From: Poriferisodalis sp965204125
GTDB lineage: Bacteria; Actinomycetota; Acidimicrobiia; Acidimicrobiales; Poriferisodalaceae
DNA length: 64,000 bases
Assembly (NCBI RefSeq): GCF_965204125.1
Contig: NZ_OZ241968.1
Coordinates: 2,232,001 to 2,296,000 of the forward strand
Direction of reading: 5' to 3'
A program made the translations under genes and the position numbers. Each line of letters opens with the position of its first letter. Positions within the stretch are counted from its first letter, which is position 1. Below are positions 8,679 to 17,254 of this stretch, piece after piece. Under the pieces are notes generated by a model. That model did no database searches and had not been told where the DNA came from. It saw nothing but the letters and a program-made list of their open reading frames with translations.

Positions 8679-9065
8679 TCAGTCTTGGATGTAGGCCACG
8701 AAGGTGCAGGAGATCTGCACCGGTCCGCCGCCCTCCACCTTCATGTTGTGGCGAGCGGGGCGCGACTCGGGGTCGGGGAAGCGCTCCAGCCACGGGCCGT
8801 TCAGCGCCGGGCGTGACGCCGCCGGATCGGCGACGTAGAACGTCATCTTCGCCATGTCGTCCCAGGTGGCGCCGGCGCCATCGAGCATCTGGCCGACGTG
8901 CGTGAACAGGTTGTCGATCTGCTCCTCGAGCGTGTCTGGAACGTCGCGGCTTCCCGGGTTGGTCGGCGGCGTGATGCTGGACACCACCAGCGGCCCGATC
9001 CGCGTGGCCGCCGGAATGGGGTTCGCGTGCTGGAAGCTCTCGATCTCGATCGACGTGCGCGCCAT
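8679..9065 (-). CDS. RidA (YjgF/YER057c/UK114) family protein
   Basis: 128 residues, the size of one RidA subunit; the family forms trimers with inter-subunit active sites. Seen: the first strand NPIPAATRIGPLVVSS, the helix EEQIDNLFTHVGQMLDGAGA, TFYVAD, and the RPAR loop with the conserved Arg. The terminal VEIE-type motif of archetypal RidA is replaced by PVQISCTFVAYI, so the imine-hydrolysing Glu is absent and this is probably a different Rid subfamily with another substrate. It is the last gene of a minus-strand set with a DUF1330 protein and a TauD-like dioxygenase, 54 bp downstream of the former, which suggests a catabolic role. Confidence 0.85.
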   Translation of the reverse strand: MARTSIEIESFQHANPIPAATRIGPLVVSSITPPTNPGSRDVPDTLEEQIDNLFTHVGQMLDGAGATWDDMAKMTFYVADPAASRPALNGPWLERFPDPESRPARHNMKVEGGGPVQISCTFVAYIQD

Positions 9066-9119
9066 GTTGCCTGCTCCTGTGTGCTCGCTACCCGAACGTA
9101 GGCGTCCGCGGCGGCCCGG

Positions 9120-9407
9120 CTAGACGCCTTCGACGACCACCATCTGAAACTCGGCGGCACCCGCCCTCACGTCGCGAGCGTGGCGGTACTTTTCTGAGTC
9201 GTAGAAGTTCTTCGCCGAGTCGACATCGGGGAACTCCAGCACCACGATGCGGCGATTCTCGTCAGGACCCTCGAGCGTCACCGAATCGCCGCCGCGCACG
9301 ATGAACTTCCCGCCGCTCTCGGCGACAGCGGCGGGCGAGAGCGCCTTGTACTTCTCGTACTGATCCGGATCGGTGACGTTGACCCGCGTGATGACGTACG
9401 CAGCCAC
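9120..9407 (-). CDS. DUF1330 family small ferredoxin-fold (dimeric alpha/beta barrel) protein
   Basis: 95 residues with the typical DUF1330 layout: AAYVITRVNVTDPDQYEKY, then KFIVRGG, then RRIVVLEFPDVDSAKNFYDSEKY. The family belongs to the dimeric alpha/beta barrel group and its biochemical role is not established. The gene lies 31 bp after the dioxygenase stop and 54 bp before the RidA-like gene, on the same strand, so all three are probably on one transcript. Confidence 0.85.
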   Translation of the reverse strand: MAAYVITRVNVTDPDQYEKYKALSPAAVAESGGKFIVRGGDSVTLEGPDENRRIVVLEFPDVDSAKNFYDSEKYRHARDVRAGAAEFQMVVVEGV

Positions 9408-9438
9408 GATGTTCCTCTCGTTGCAGGTATCGGACCGG

Positions 9439-10362
9439 CTACGAAACCGAGTTCATGATGGCGTCGCGGCCGTGCTTGAAGCCCGCCGTCTCGGACGTGT
9501 GGTTGAGCGCCAGCTCGGATTCGAGCTCACCGGCGATGCGTGAATGCCACATCTTGCGCGGTTGGGACATGTCGAAAGGCACACCTTGGTGCATGAGCCG
9601 GCGGTTGTCCCAGATCACGGCCTCGCCCTCGGTCCACGCGTGCTGGTAGGTGCGCGGCGGCTGGCAGGCCTCGCGATTGAGTCGGTCCAGCAGTGCCACC
9701 GACTCGTCTGGATCCATGCCGATGATGTCGTGCGCATGCCGGCCGATCAGCAGATTGGGACGGCCGGTGTCGGGGTGGTACTTCACCATCGGCCGAACCG
9801 AAATGTCCATGTCGTGATAGCCGTACATGCCGTAGGTGCCGTCGTCCTTCTTCTTCGGCAGCAGGCCCGCGCGGCCCTGGCTGTAGTAGAGCGAGTGGTG
9901 CGCCTCGAGCGTGTGCACCAGCTCACGGTCTTCGTCCGACAGCACCTCATAGGCCGCCCGCATGTCGGCCCAGCCGGTGTCGGCGCCGTCTTTGGGCACC
10001 AGCTCGGCGGTGAACACCGCGCCCTTGGCCTGCAGCGGCATGTAGGTGCTGTCGTGGTGCCAGCCCCAGTTGCCCTTGAGCGACTTCACGAGGTCGTCGC
10101 TGGACTCGTGGTGCACCTTGCCGTCCTTGCCGACATTCGAGATGGGTGCCGCGTTGAACTCCAAGTTGCCGAAGCGCAGGGCGAACGCGTCCTGCTCGTC
10201 GTTGGTCAGGAACTGACCGGAGAAGATCAGCAGCGCGTACTCGAGCCACGTCTCGTGCAGGGCCTCGAAGGTGGCGTCGTCGATGGAGCGGAGCTCGATG
10301 TCGTGCACCCACGCTCCGAACGTGGCATCGAGCGGTTCGATATTGAGCGTGACAGCCGTCAT
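9439..10362 (-). CDS. TauD/TfdA family Fe(II)/2-oxoglutarate-dependent dioxygenase
   Basis: 307 residues. The family hydroxylates small substrates (taurine, aryloxyalkanoates, others) using Fe(II) and 2-oxoglutarate. The facial triad is visible: H102-x-D104 in WHHDSTY and the distal H258 in RRLMHQG, with Arg275 in HSRIAGE as the likely 2-oxoglutarate anchor. The substrate is not predictable. The start is the ATG at 10362, which gives the usual N-terminal strand; the open frame runs 57 codons further upstream without homology. It is divergent from the enolase-superfamily gene across a 79-bp gap that probably holds both promoters. Confidence 0.9.
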   Translation of the reverse strand: MTAVTLNIEPLDATFGAWVHDIELRSIDDATFEALHETWLEYALLIFSGQFLTNDEQDAFALRFGNLEFNAAPISNVGKDGKVHHESSDDLVKSLKGNWGWHHDSTYMPLQAKGAVFTAELVPKDGADTGWADMRAAYEVLSDEDRELVHTLEAHHSLYYSQGRAGLLPKKKDDGTYGMYGYHDMDISVRPMVKYHPDTGRPNLLIGRHAHDIIGMDPDESVALLDRLNREACQPPRTYQHAWTEGEAVIWDNRRLMHQGVPFDMSQPRKMWHSRIAGELESELALNHTSETAGFKHGRDAIMNSVS

Positions 10363-10441
10363 AGCCGGATCGTACCACCGGCGCCGAATTAGCTTCAGGG
10401 GCCGGTGAGCGGCTCGGCACGCCTGAACCGGGAAGGCAGCA

Positions 10442-11692
10442 ATGAGTGACCTGGCAGGAGTCGGCGGCTCTTCGGATCGCGGAACGGTGGTGGAGCGAGT
10501 CGAGACGCTGTCGTGCGACGCTGCGTGGCGCAACTACTACTTCTTGAAGATCACCACTGCCGACGGCGTGGTTGGCTGGGCGGAGTACGACGAGGGGTTC
10601 GCCTCGCCCGGCCTCACGGCGGCCATCGAGGCCTTGGCGCCGCTGGTGATCGGGCGCTCGGTCTTCGACCACGAGCCCACCTACCAGTACCTGTTCGCCC
10701 GCACCCGCCAGGCCGCAAGCGGCATCATCGGCGAAGCCATCGGCGCCGTCGAGAATGCGCTGCTCGACGCCAAGGCGCGCACGCTCGGTGTGCCCTGTTA
10801 TGACCTGCTCGGCGGCAGGGTGCGCGACCGCATCCGCGTGTACTGGTCGCACTGCGGCACCTGGCGCATCAACCTCGGGCACATCTACGGCAACCGCATC
10901 ACCGACCTCGACGGTGTGCGAGCGCTCGGCGCCGAGGTTGCGGAGAAGGGCTTCACCGCCCTCAAGACCAACATCTTCCGCCAGACACCCGAGGGCCTGC
11001 GCGGCTGGCTGCCGGGCTTCGGCACGCCGTTCGCGCCCGAGCTGAACGTGTCGCGCCAGCTCATCGACGAGATCCGGGCGACCCTGCAGGCATTCCGCGA
11101 CGGCGCAGGCGACGGCATGGACCTCCTGCTGGACCTGAACTTCAACGCTCGCACTGAGGGCTACGCCCGCATTGTGCGTGAACTCGCCGACTTCGGGATG
11201 TTCTGGATCGAGATCGACTCCGACCACCCCGACGCCATGGCGCACATCCGCTCGAAGGCCGGCTGCACCATCAGCGGAGGAGAGAGCCTGTTCGGCGTGC
11301 GCGAGCTGTACCCGTACCTGCAGGCCGGCTCGTTCGACGTGCCCATCATCGATGGCATCTGGAACGGCTTCTGGCAGTCGTCCAAGATGGCCGCGATGGC
11401 CGACGGCATGGGCCACAGCGTCGCGCCGCACAACTTCTACGGTCACCTCGCCACCATGATGAATGCCCACTGGGCGGCGGCCACCCCGAACATCATCATC
11501 ATGGAAACCGACATCGACCGCATCGCGTGGGACGACGAGATCGTGACGGTCGCGCCCAACTACGTGGACGGCCACCTGGTGCTGGGCGACGAGCCCGGCT
11601 GGGGCACTGAGCCCGTGGAAGAGGCTCTCGCTGCGCATCCGCCGCGGCTCAGCGGCCTGCGCGATCGTCGTCCCCCGGCGGGCGATGACTGA
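10442..11692 (+). CDS. Mandelate racemase / muconate-lactonizing enzyme family protein (enolase superfamily)
   Basis: 416 residues. Members abstract the alpha-proton of a carboxylate; many are sugar-acid dehydratases. Metal ligands are visible as D231 (LLLDLNFN), E257 (WIEID) and E281 (SGGES). The KxK base region reads ALKTN, with only the first Lys kept, and H330 in VAPHNF is the opposite base. That pattern favours a dehydratase or epimerase of the MR-like or galactarate-type subgroups rather than MLE, but the substrate is unknown. The stop overlaps the start of the MFS transporter by 8 nt, so enzyme and transporter are linked. The divergent dioxygenase may belong to the same pathway. Confidence 0.85.
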   Translation: MSDLAGVGGSSDRGTVVERVETLSCDAAWRNYYFLKITTADGVVGWAEYDEGFASPGLTAAIEALAPLVIGRSVFDHEPTYQYLFARTRQAASGIIGEAIGAVENALLDAKARTLGVPCYDLLGGRVRDRIRVYWSHCGTWRINLGHIYGNRITDLDGVRALGAEVAEKGFTALKTNIFRQTPEGLRGWLPGFGTPFAPELNVSRQLIDEIRATLQAFRDGAGDGMDLLLDLNFNARTEGYARIVRELADFGMFWIEIDSDHPDAMAHIRSKAGCTISGGESLFGVRELYPYLQAGSFDVPIIDGIWNGFWQSSKMAAMADGMGHSVAPHNFYGHLATMMNAHWAAATPNIIIMETDIDRIAWDDEIVTVAPNYVDGHLVLGDEPGWGTEPVEEALAAHPPRLSGLRDRRPPAGDD

Positions 11693-13283
11693 GGACCTCG
11701 CTCCAGCGTCAAGCCCCGCACCGCAGGTCGTCCACCTCCGGCTCAGCGAAGGTGCAGCGCGCCTGGTGCCCAGCGCAGTCGGCGCGGCGCCGCCGCGCAT
11801 CGACCGCGTCACGTCCGAGCCCACAGATCACCTCGCACCGCAGCGCATCGACCGTGCCGTGCCGACGGGCCCGTTGCCAGCGCCAGGCCCGCACCGGTCC
11901 TCCGGCGATGCTGAAGCTCCCCGCGGCCGGGCAGGCCTCGCACTGGCGACCGGATCGCTGGCGTTCGTGCTCGGCACGGTCAACGTCACAGTCACCAACG
12001 TGGCGTTCCCCGACATCGTCCGCTCATTCGCCGGGGTCTCCGACGCCATCACCGGCTGGATCGTCAGCGGCTATGCGCTCGCCTTCGCCTCGACGATCAT
12101 CGTCGGCGGCCGGTTGGCCGACCGCTACGGGCGCCTGCTGGTCTTCCGGGCAGGGGTGCTGGGACTGCTGGTCTCGTCGATCATCGCCGGATTCGCGCCG
12201 GGCATCGGCGTGTTGCTCGCTGCCCGTGCTGTTCAGGGCCTGTGCGGTGCGCTCACCGTCCCGTCTTCGCTGGCGTTGGTCCTGCCGCAATTCCCCGCGG
12301 GGCGCCAGGCCAGCGTCATCGGCATCTGGGCAGCCGCGGGCATGGTCGCGTCCGGCATCGCTCCCGGACTCGCGGCAGTGATCCTGGAGTTCTCGAGCTG
12401 GCGAGGCGTCTACCTGGCGATCGCGCCCATCGCGGCGCTCGCATTCTTGGGCTCGCTGCGGTTCCTCTACGAGACAGCCAAGCGAGACTTGCGCACTCCC
12501 TTGGATCTGCTGGGCGTCATCATGGGCACCGCGGCGGTGTTCCTGATCGTGCTCGCGACGCTGCAGGGCCGCCACTGGGGCTGGTCGTCGGCCTGGACCT
12601 TGGCGTGCTTCGGCGGCGGCGCAGTCCTGCTGCCGCTCTTCTTGCTGCGTTCGGCGCGGCACCCCGAGCCGCTGTTCGATCCGCGGCTGTTCCGGATTCG
12701 GAGTTTCGCAGTGGCCAACCTCGCAGTTGCGCTGTCGATGATCGGCGCCTTCACGAGCTGGTTCCTCTGGCCGCTGTTCCTGACGGGAGTGTGGGGCTAC
12801 AGCCTGCTGGGAGTCGGGCTGGCGTTCACGCCGGCGCCGGTCGTTTCAGGTGCCGTCGCGATTCTGAGCGGACGCTGGGCCGACAAGCACGGCTTCCGGG
12901 GGCTGATGACCTTGGCGTCGGTCTTCGCCACCGCCGGCATGCTGTGGCTGCTGTTCTTCCTCGACGAGAACGTGCGCTACTGGCTGGCCTTGTTCCCCTC
13001 GACGATGCTGTTCGGGCTCGGCTTGGGCGTGCTTGCCAGCCACCTCAACTCGGCAGCGCTCGCCGACATCCCTGCCGCTTCGATCGCCACCGCCAACGGC
13101 GTCCACCAGTCATTGCGCTATGGATTGGCTGCAGTCGGCGTGGCCGCCGCAATCGCAGTGCTCGGCGGCACCCACGAGGTGCATCTCTACAACTGGATGT
13201 GGTTGCTGCTGGGCGCGCTGCAGGCGCTGTGCATCCCGCTGATGTGGTTCGGCTACCCGCGCGGACCTGCAAGCGCCAGGTAA
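11685..13283 (+). CDS. MFS transporter, DHA2/EmrB-like (14 TM)
   Basis: 532 residues. A Pro/Arg-rich cytoplasmic N-terminus of about 80 residues precedes the first membrane segment, longer than usual. Seen: motif A-like GGRLADRYGRLLVFRAG after TM2, a motif C-like region in TM5 (ASGIAPGLAAVI), and about 14 hydrophobic segments. The DHA2 group exports drugs and hydrophobic compounds by proton antiport. The ATG at 11685 lies inside the end of the enolase-superfamily gene, so translation is probably coupled. Its cargo may be the substrate or product of that enzyme; this is inference. Confidence 0.85.
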   Translation: MTEDLAPASSPAPQVVHLRLSEGAARLVPSAVGAAPPRIDRVTSEPTDHLAPQRIDRAVPTGPLPAPGPHRSSGDAEAPRGRAGLALATGSLAFVLGTVNVTVTNVAFPDIVRSFAGVSDAITGWIVSGYALAFASTIIVGGRLADRYGRLLVFRAGVLGLLVSSIIAGFAPGIGVLLAARAVQGLCGALTVPSSLALVLPQFPAGRQASVIGIWAAAGMVASGIAPGLAAVILEFSSWRGVYLAIAPIAALAFLGSLRFLYETAKRDLRTPLDLLGVIMGTAAVFLIVLATLQGRHWGWSSAWTLACFGGGAVLLPLFLLRSARHPEPLFDPRLFRIRSFAVANLAVALSMIGAFTSWFLWPLFLTGVWGYSLLGVGLAFTPAPVVSGAVAILSGRWADKHGFRGLMTLASVFATAGMLWLLFFLDENVRYWLALFPSTMLFGLGLGVLASHLNSAALADIPAASIATANGVHQSLRYGLAAVGVAAAIAVLGGTHEVHLYNWMWLLLGALQALCIPLMWFGYPRGPASAR

Positions 13284-13320
13284 TGCAGCGCCGACCCAGC
13301 ACCGGGGCGGCGCCGACCGG

Positions 13321-13743
13321 CTACAGCAGCTCGTACACCTCGTAGGCCAGCTTGCCGTCGTCGAGCGAGCCGATGCCGATGGCCTGGATCTTGTTGAGCC
13401 AGTTGTACGGGCCCTCCATCGACGTCTGGAAGGTGGGCGCGGAACGCGGCGTGCCGTCTGGGTAGATCTTCCCCTGATACTCCATCAGGATGTCGACCTC
13501 ATCGTTCGTGCGGATCGAGATGCGCACGTCGAGATGCATGGTGCCGTCGGCAGCGCGGTAGAGCCAGTCGCCTGACGGGCCCAAGATGGTGCCGTTGATG
13601 CGCTCGCCGGTGACGGTGCCGCCGTCGACCGAGGCGACCATCCGGGTGCCGGCTGGCCCGCCGCGGATGCGAGCGGCATTGGACAGGTCGGCATCGATGT
13701 CCATTCTGAACAGGTGCCGTACTGGCAGGGACGTTTCTGACAT
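13321..13743 (-). CDS. DUF3237 domain-containing protein
   Basis: 140 residues covering one DUF3237 domain, a small beta-barrel family of unknown biochemical function. Seen: LFRMDIDADL, then GTRMVASVDGGTVTGERING, then GDWLYRAADGTMHLDVR. A good AAGGAG site precedes the ATG at 13743. It is the last gene of a minus-strand run that includes the mycothiol-dependent-type protein and an LLM oxidoreductase, 65 bp after the former. This suggests a role in degrading an organic acid or CoA ester, which is inference only. Confidence 0.85.
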   Translation of the reverse strand: MSETSLPVRHLFRMDIDADLSNAARIRGGPAGTRMVASVDGGTVTGERINGTILGPSGDWLYRAADGTMHLDVRISIRTNDEVDILMEYQGKIYPDGTPRSAPTFQTSMEGPYNWLNKIQAIGIGSLDDGKLAYEVYELL

Positions 13744-13808
13744 GTGGGTGCTCCTTGCTGGTGGCCTATGGAGATCAGGGCTTATCGAGATCAGGGTGCC
13801 GTGTGGGA

Positions 13809-14597
13809 CTACATCGTGAAGCGCAGGTTGCGGGCGGCGTGGGCGCCGAGCTCGGCATCGCCCGACCACGTCACCAAGCCCGCAGCGATCGGGCCCTCAG
13901 GATCGATCCGCCCGCAGGTGAGGTCCATGAACGCCATCGAGTCGCAGTGCAGCGTGACGGTGGGGTTCTCCACGTGGTCCACCTCGCGGGCCCGGCCCTC
14001 GACCTGCACGTAGATGTCGCGCTCGACAGCGCCGGTGATGTCGAAGCGCATCGTGGCGCCGTCGGGCAGGCCGACCCGCTTGCCGGCGATGTAGCCGATC
14101 GACAGGTGTACCTCGTTCAGCGCCATCTCGGCGGCGGGGCCGCCGTTGCCGGTCGGCAGGCCCAGTGGGGTGCGGCAGTCGCGCTCGTGCATCCAGTGAT
14201 CGAACTCTCGGATGGCCATGAAGCGACCGTAGGTGCCCGGTCCGACGGGGGTCATCGATCCGCGGTCGAACACCTCCTCGTCGAGCGCCTCGAGCTGTGC
14301 AGCGCGTTCGTCCCACACCTCGGCAGCCAGCGCCGTCAGCTCCGCGCCGCTCATCGCCATGGCCGCCGAGAAGAGGCCGGGAATCTCGCCGAACGGGGGC
14401 GGTGTCTCCACTGATTCCGGCAGCCAGCCCGACAGACCTTGCTCGACGGACACTTGGTGTGCCAGCACGCCCTTGACGGTCCAGTCGGGGCAGTGCGACT
14501 GCACGTCCCACTGGTCGCCCGCGAGCGAGCCGTAGAGCTCCTTCGAGCTCGCCCAGCAAGTCTTGAGGTTGTCGATGATGAGTTGCGGCTGACTCAT
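13809..14597 (-). CDS. Maleylpyruvate isomerase family mycothiol-dependent enzyme
   Basis: 262 residues. The N-terminal DinB-like four-helix domain (about 1-160) starts with LKTCWASSKELYGSL and contains the metal-site His residues of VLAHQVSVEQ and FDHWMHERD. The C-terminal 100 residues match the SCP2-like domain of the family. Characterised members use mycothiol as cofactor, for example in gentisate degradation, but most family members are unassigned. Mycothiol is confined to Actinobacteria, which fits the host. The gene lies between an LLM oxidoreductase and DUF3237 in one minus-strand run. Confidence 0.85.
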   Translation of the reverse strand: MSQPQLIIDNLKTCWASSKELYGSLAGDQWDVQSHCPDWTVKGVLAHQVSVEQGLSGWLPESVETPPPFGEIPGLFSAAMAMSGAELTALAAEVWDERAAQLEALDEEVFDRGSMTPVGPGTYGRFMAIREFDHWMHERDCRTPLGLPTGNGGPAAEMALNEVHLSIGYIAGKRVGLPDGATMRFDITGAVERDIYVQVEGRAREVDHVENPTVTLHCDSMAFMDLTCGRIDPEGPIAAGLVTWSGDAELGAHAARNLRFTM

Positions 14598-14667
14598 GGT
14601 GGCTGTCCTGTTCTGTCCTGTGGTCCCTGAATGGTGATCGTGGTGCCGGAAGCTGATCCAGCGGGGC

Positions 14668-15579
14668 TCAGCCGGTCTCGGCCCGGATGCGTTCGAGAAT
14701 CTCGCCCAGCCGGTTGATCATGGCATCGACCGAGCGGGCACCGGCCTGGAAGATGGCCGTGACATTCACCGAGGCCCAGTCGAAGCCCAGCGCCTTGACC
14801 ACGGCGGCCCGCTCGCCGATGGCGTCCAAGTCCTTGTAGAAGCCCTTGTCGGCATCGGTGCGGGGCGGCGGGGCCAGCATGAGCTGCATGCCGATCGCGT
14901 CGGGATCGCGGCCGAAGTCCTCCTCGGCCCGGCGGCGGATCTCCGTCACGCACTCGAGCGCCCGCTCGTCGCTGACGCCCGACGCCATCCAGCCGTCGCC
15001 CTTCTGGGCGGTGCGTCGCAGCGCGGCACGGCTGTCGCCGCCGATCCACAGCGGGATTCCGGCGCCTTGGGGCGACACGGGCTCCATGCCCATGTCGTGG
15101 CTGTTGTAGTGCTCGCCCGAGTACTCGATCCGCCCGCCTGCCCAGTAGGTGCGCATGAGGTCGATGGCCTCGTCCATGCGCTTGCCCCGAGTGCTGAAGT
15201 CCTCCTCGAGGGCGTCGTACTCGGAATCCTGCCAACCCACGCCGATGCCGAGGCGCACCCGCCCGTTCGACAGGGTGTCCAGCGTGGAGATCTGCTTGGC
15301 CACCAGCACGGGCTGGCGCTGCGGCAGCACCAGCACCTCGGTCGACAGCGAGACTCGCTCGGTCACCGCTGCCACGTTGGCCAGCAGCATCAGGGCCTCG
15401 AGAATCGGCATGTTGGCGGGGTAGATCGTGAAGCGGCCCTCGCCAGGGTGCCCCATCACCACGTGGTCGAATGCGGCAATCTCGTCGTAGCCCAGGTCCT
15501 CGATGGCCTTGGCCAGGTCGAGCACACGCTGAGGTCCTTCCCGGAACGCAATGGACGGGAAGTCGACGGCGATCTTCAT
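14668..15579 (-). CDS. LLM class F420-dependent oxidoreductase
   Basis: 303 residues, TIM-barrel luciferase-like monooxygenase family, probably coenzyme F420-dependent. Seen: AIEDLGYDEIAAFDHVVMG near the N-terminus, STEVLVLPQRQPVLVAKQ, the phosphate-loop region RVRLGIGVGWQDSEY, and IPLWIGGDSRAALRR. The reaction is unknown; related proteins act on CoA thioesters, terpenes or antibiotics. It follows the two MaoC-type genes by 14 bp and is likely in their operon, so a CoA-ester substrate is plausible. Confidence 0.85.
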   Translation of the reverse strand: MKIAVDFPSIAFREGPQRVLDLAKAIEDLGYDEIAAFDHVVMGHPGEGRFTIYPANMPILEALMLLANVAAVTERVSLSTEVLVLPQRQPVLVAKQISTLDTLSNGRVRLGIGVGWQDSEYDALEEDFSTRGKRMDEAIDLMRTYWAGGRIEYSGEHYNSHDMGMEPVSPQGAGIPLWIGGDSRAALRRTAQKGDGWMASGVSDERALECVTEIRRRAEEDFGRDPDAIGMQLMLAPPPRTDADKGFYKDLDAIGERAAVVKALGFDWASVNVTAIFQAGARSVDAMINRLGEILERIRAETG

Positions 15580-15593
15580 GCGTGAACCCTCTC

Positions 15594-16037
15594 CTACGTC
15601 GTGGGCAGGCGGACCCTAGCTGTCGCCGGCATGAGCAGCCTCCCGTCGGAGGTGTGCTCGGCGATCTCCAGCTCGACGACCCCCGTCTCGGCGTCGACGG
15701 ATGTCACCGTGCCCGAGAACACCAGCTCCTCGCCCGGAAGGCCGCTGGCGCGGTTCTGCCATGTGACGCCCAGCAGCCGAGCGGCCGGTCCCGCCCAGTC
15801 CGTCACGAACTGCGTGAGCCATGCACCCTGCAGCGGACCGTGCACGATGATGTCGTCGTGCCCCTCGAAGCGGGCGTATTCGCGGTCGTAGTGGATCCGG
15901 TGCGGGTTGTGGCTGGCCGCGCTGTAGAGGAAAAGCTGCGCCTCGTCGGGGAACTTGTGCATGGTCGGCAGTTCCTGGCCGGCCTCGAGCGTCTCGAGGT
16001 CCGGCGCTGCGGCGGCTGTGTCGGTGTCTGTGCTCAT
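15594..16037 (-). CDS. MaoC-like dehydratase, catalytic subunit (HadB/ChsH-like)
   Basis: 147 residues, one hot-dog domain. It carries the R-hydratase signature as SHNPHRIHYDREYA, with the catalytic His and acidic residue present, and IVHGPLQGAW for the following helix. Such subunits hydrate or dehydrate enoyl-CoA or enoyl-ACP together with a second, non-catalytic MaoC subunit. The ATG overlaps the upstream gene's stop (ATGA), as expected for an obligate heterodimer. Candidates are HadAB of fatty-acid elongation or ChsH-type side-chain hydratases; the LLM and mycothiol-type neighbours favour a catabolic role, by inference. Confidence 0.85.
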   Translation of the reverse strand: MSTDTDTAAAAPDLETLEAGQELPTMHKFPDEAQLFLYSAASHNPHRIHYDREYARFEGHDDIIVHGPLQGAWLTQFVTDWAGPAARLLGVTWQNRASGLPGEELVFSGTVTSVDAETGVVELEIAEHTSDGRLLMPATARVRLPTT

Positions 16038-16525
16038 CGTGCGATGCCGATCATGCGGGAACGGGCGACCTCGTCGCCGAATTGGTTGACGAAGGTGGTC
16101 TCGCGCACCTGCCGGACGAAGGGTCCCTTGCGGCCCTCCTTCTGGTCGACTGCGGCAAGCCGGACGGTGGCCGTGATCTCGTCGCCGACGCAGACGGGTT
16201 CGAGAAAGTCCCATTCCTCGCCGCCGAACATCACCCGATCGACCCGCAGCCGGATCCGAGTGCCCTCGCGGTAGAGGCCGTCGGTGCGCAGGTCGGATGC
16301 CGTTCTCGGCTGCACCACTGCATGGGTGACGTAGGTGGGCGGTGCCACCAGCGTCCGGTACCCGGCCGCCTGTGCTGCGACCTCATCGAAATAGATGGGG
16401 TTCTCGTCGCCGACGGCGTATGCGTACCGCTGCGCCTCGCGACGGTCGATGACGGTGGTGACCGGTCCCGACAGCACCTCGCCCACGCGCCCTAGCGTCT
16501 CGGCCGGAATCAGCGACTCGCTCAT
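16034..16525 (-). CDS. MaoC N-terminal-like hydratase, partner subunit (HadA/HadC-like)
   Basis: 163 residues, hot-dog fold of the FAS1-dehydratase-region type. The hydratase motif region reads GDENPIYFDEVAA: the catalytic His position is Tyr, as in the structural subunits HadA and HadC. The protein continues with VAPPTYVTH, then a long strand pair and GEEWDFLEPVCVGDEIT. It is the first gene of the operon and overlaps the catalytic-subunit gene by 4 nt. Its start is divergent from msrA, with 50 bp between the two starts that must hold both promoters. Confidence 0.85.
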   Translation of the reverse strand: MSESLIPAETLGRVGEVLSGPVTTVIDRREAQRYAYAVGDENPIYFDEVAAQAAGYRTLVAPPTYVTHAVVQPRTASDLRTDGLYREGTRIRLRVDRVMFGGEEWDFLEPVCVGDEITATVRLAAVDQKEGRKGPFVRQVRETTFVNQFGDEVARSRMIGIAR

Positions 16526-16575
16526 TGCACTGACATTACGTCGCTAGCGTTTGTGGCACAGCAGGAGGAAACACC

Positions 16576-17229
16576 GTGGCGTTGTGGTCGAGGAAGCTGG
16601 AGATTCCGGACGCCGACGCTGCGCTGCCCGGTCGCAGCCAGACGATGCCGGTCGCTCCGGCGCACGTCGTGCTCGGAACGTCGATGACACCGCCGTTCCC
16701 CGACGGCTTCAAGCACGTCGTGGTCGGCATGGGCTGTTTCTGGGGAGTGGAGCGCATCTTCTGGCAGCTGCCCGGCGTGTACACGACGGCGGTGGGCTAC
16801 GCGGGCGGCCACACGCCGAACCCCAGCTACGAAGAGGTGTGCTCGGGGCTGACCGGGCACAATGAAGTGGCCCTTGTGGTTTTCGATCCAGCGGTCACGA
16901 GCTTCGACGCCATGCTGAAGGCCTTCTGGGAGGGGCACGACCCCACCCAGGGCATGCGGCAGGGCAATGACATCGGCACGCAGTACCGGTCGGGCATCTA
17001 CGTGTTCGACGAAGCCGACCTGGCAGCCGCGGAGGCCTCCCGCGACATGTTCCAAGGCGTGCTCGACGGCGCCGGCCTCGGCCGCATCACCACCGAGATC
17101 TGCCTGGCCGGGCCCTTCTACTACGCCGAGGACTACCACCAGCAGTACCTGCACAAGATCCCGTGGGGCTACTGCGGTCTGGGCAGCACCGGCCAGACCT
17201 GCCCGGTGGGCGTCGCCACCGCCGACTGA
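16576..17229 (+). CDS. msrA: Peptide-methionine (S)-S-oxide reductase MsrA
   Basis: 217 residues; reduces the S-epimer of methionine sulfoxide in proteins. The active-site GCFWG has C54, and the family motif AVGYAGGHTPNPSYEEVCSG follows. The C-terminus ends STGQTCPVG with the resolving Cys. A strong AGGAGGA site lies 7 nt before the GTG at 16576. The N-terminal 45 residues are longer than in minimal MsrA but similar to actinobacterial forms. It is a single-gene unit, divergent from the MaoC operon and convergent with an LLM gene. Confidence 0.95.
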   Translation: MALWSRKLEIPDADAALPGRSQTMPVAPAHVVLGTSMTPPFPDGFKHVVVGMGCFWGVERIFWQLPGVYTTAVGYAGGHTPNPSYEEVCSGLTGHNEVALVVFDPAVTSFDAMLKAFWEGHDPTQGMRQGNDIGTQYRSGIYVFDEADLAAAEASRDMFQGVLDGAGLGRITTEICLAGPFYYAEDYHQQYLHKIPWGYCGLGSTGQTCPVGVATAD

Positions 17230-17254
17230 GCTGCGCCCTAGGCGTGCCGCCGAA

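Noticed and set aside
9947..11824. Long minus-strand open frame (625 codons) over the dioxygenase and enolase-superfamily genes
   Set aside because: It lies antisense to two well-supported genes, has low-complexity Arg/Ala/Val-rich translation and no recognisable domain; such frames are common in GC-rich DNA.
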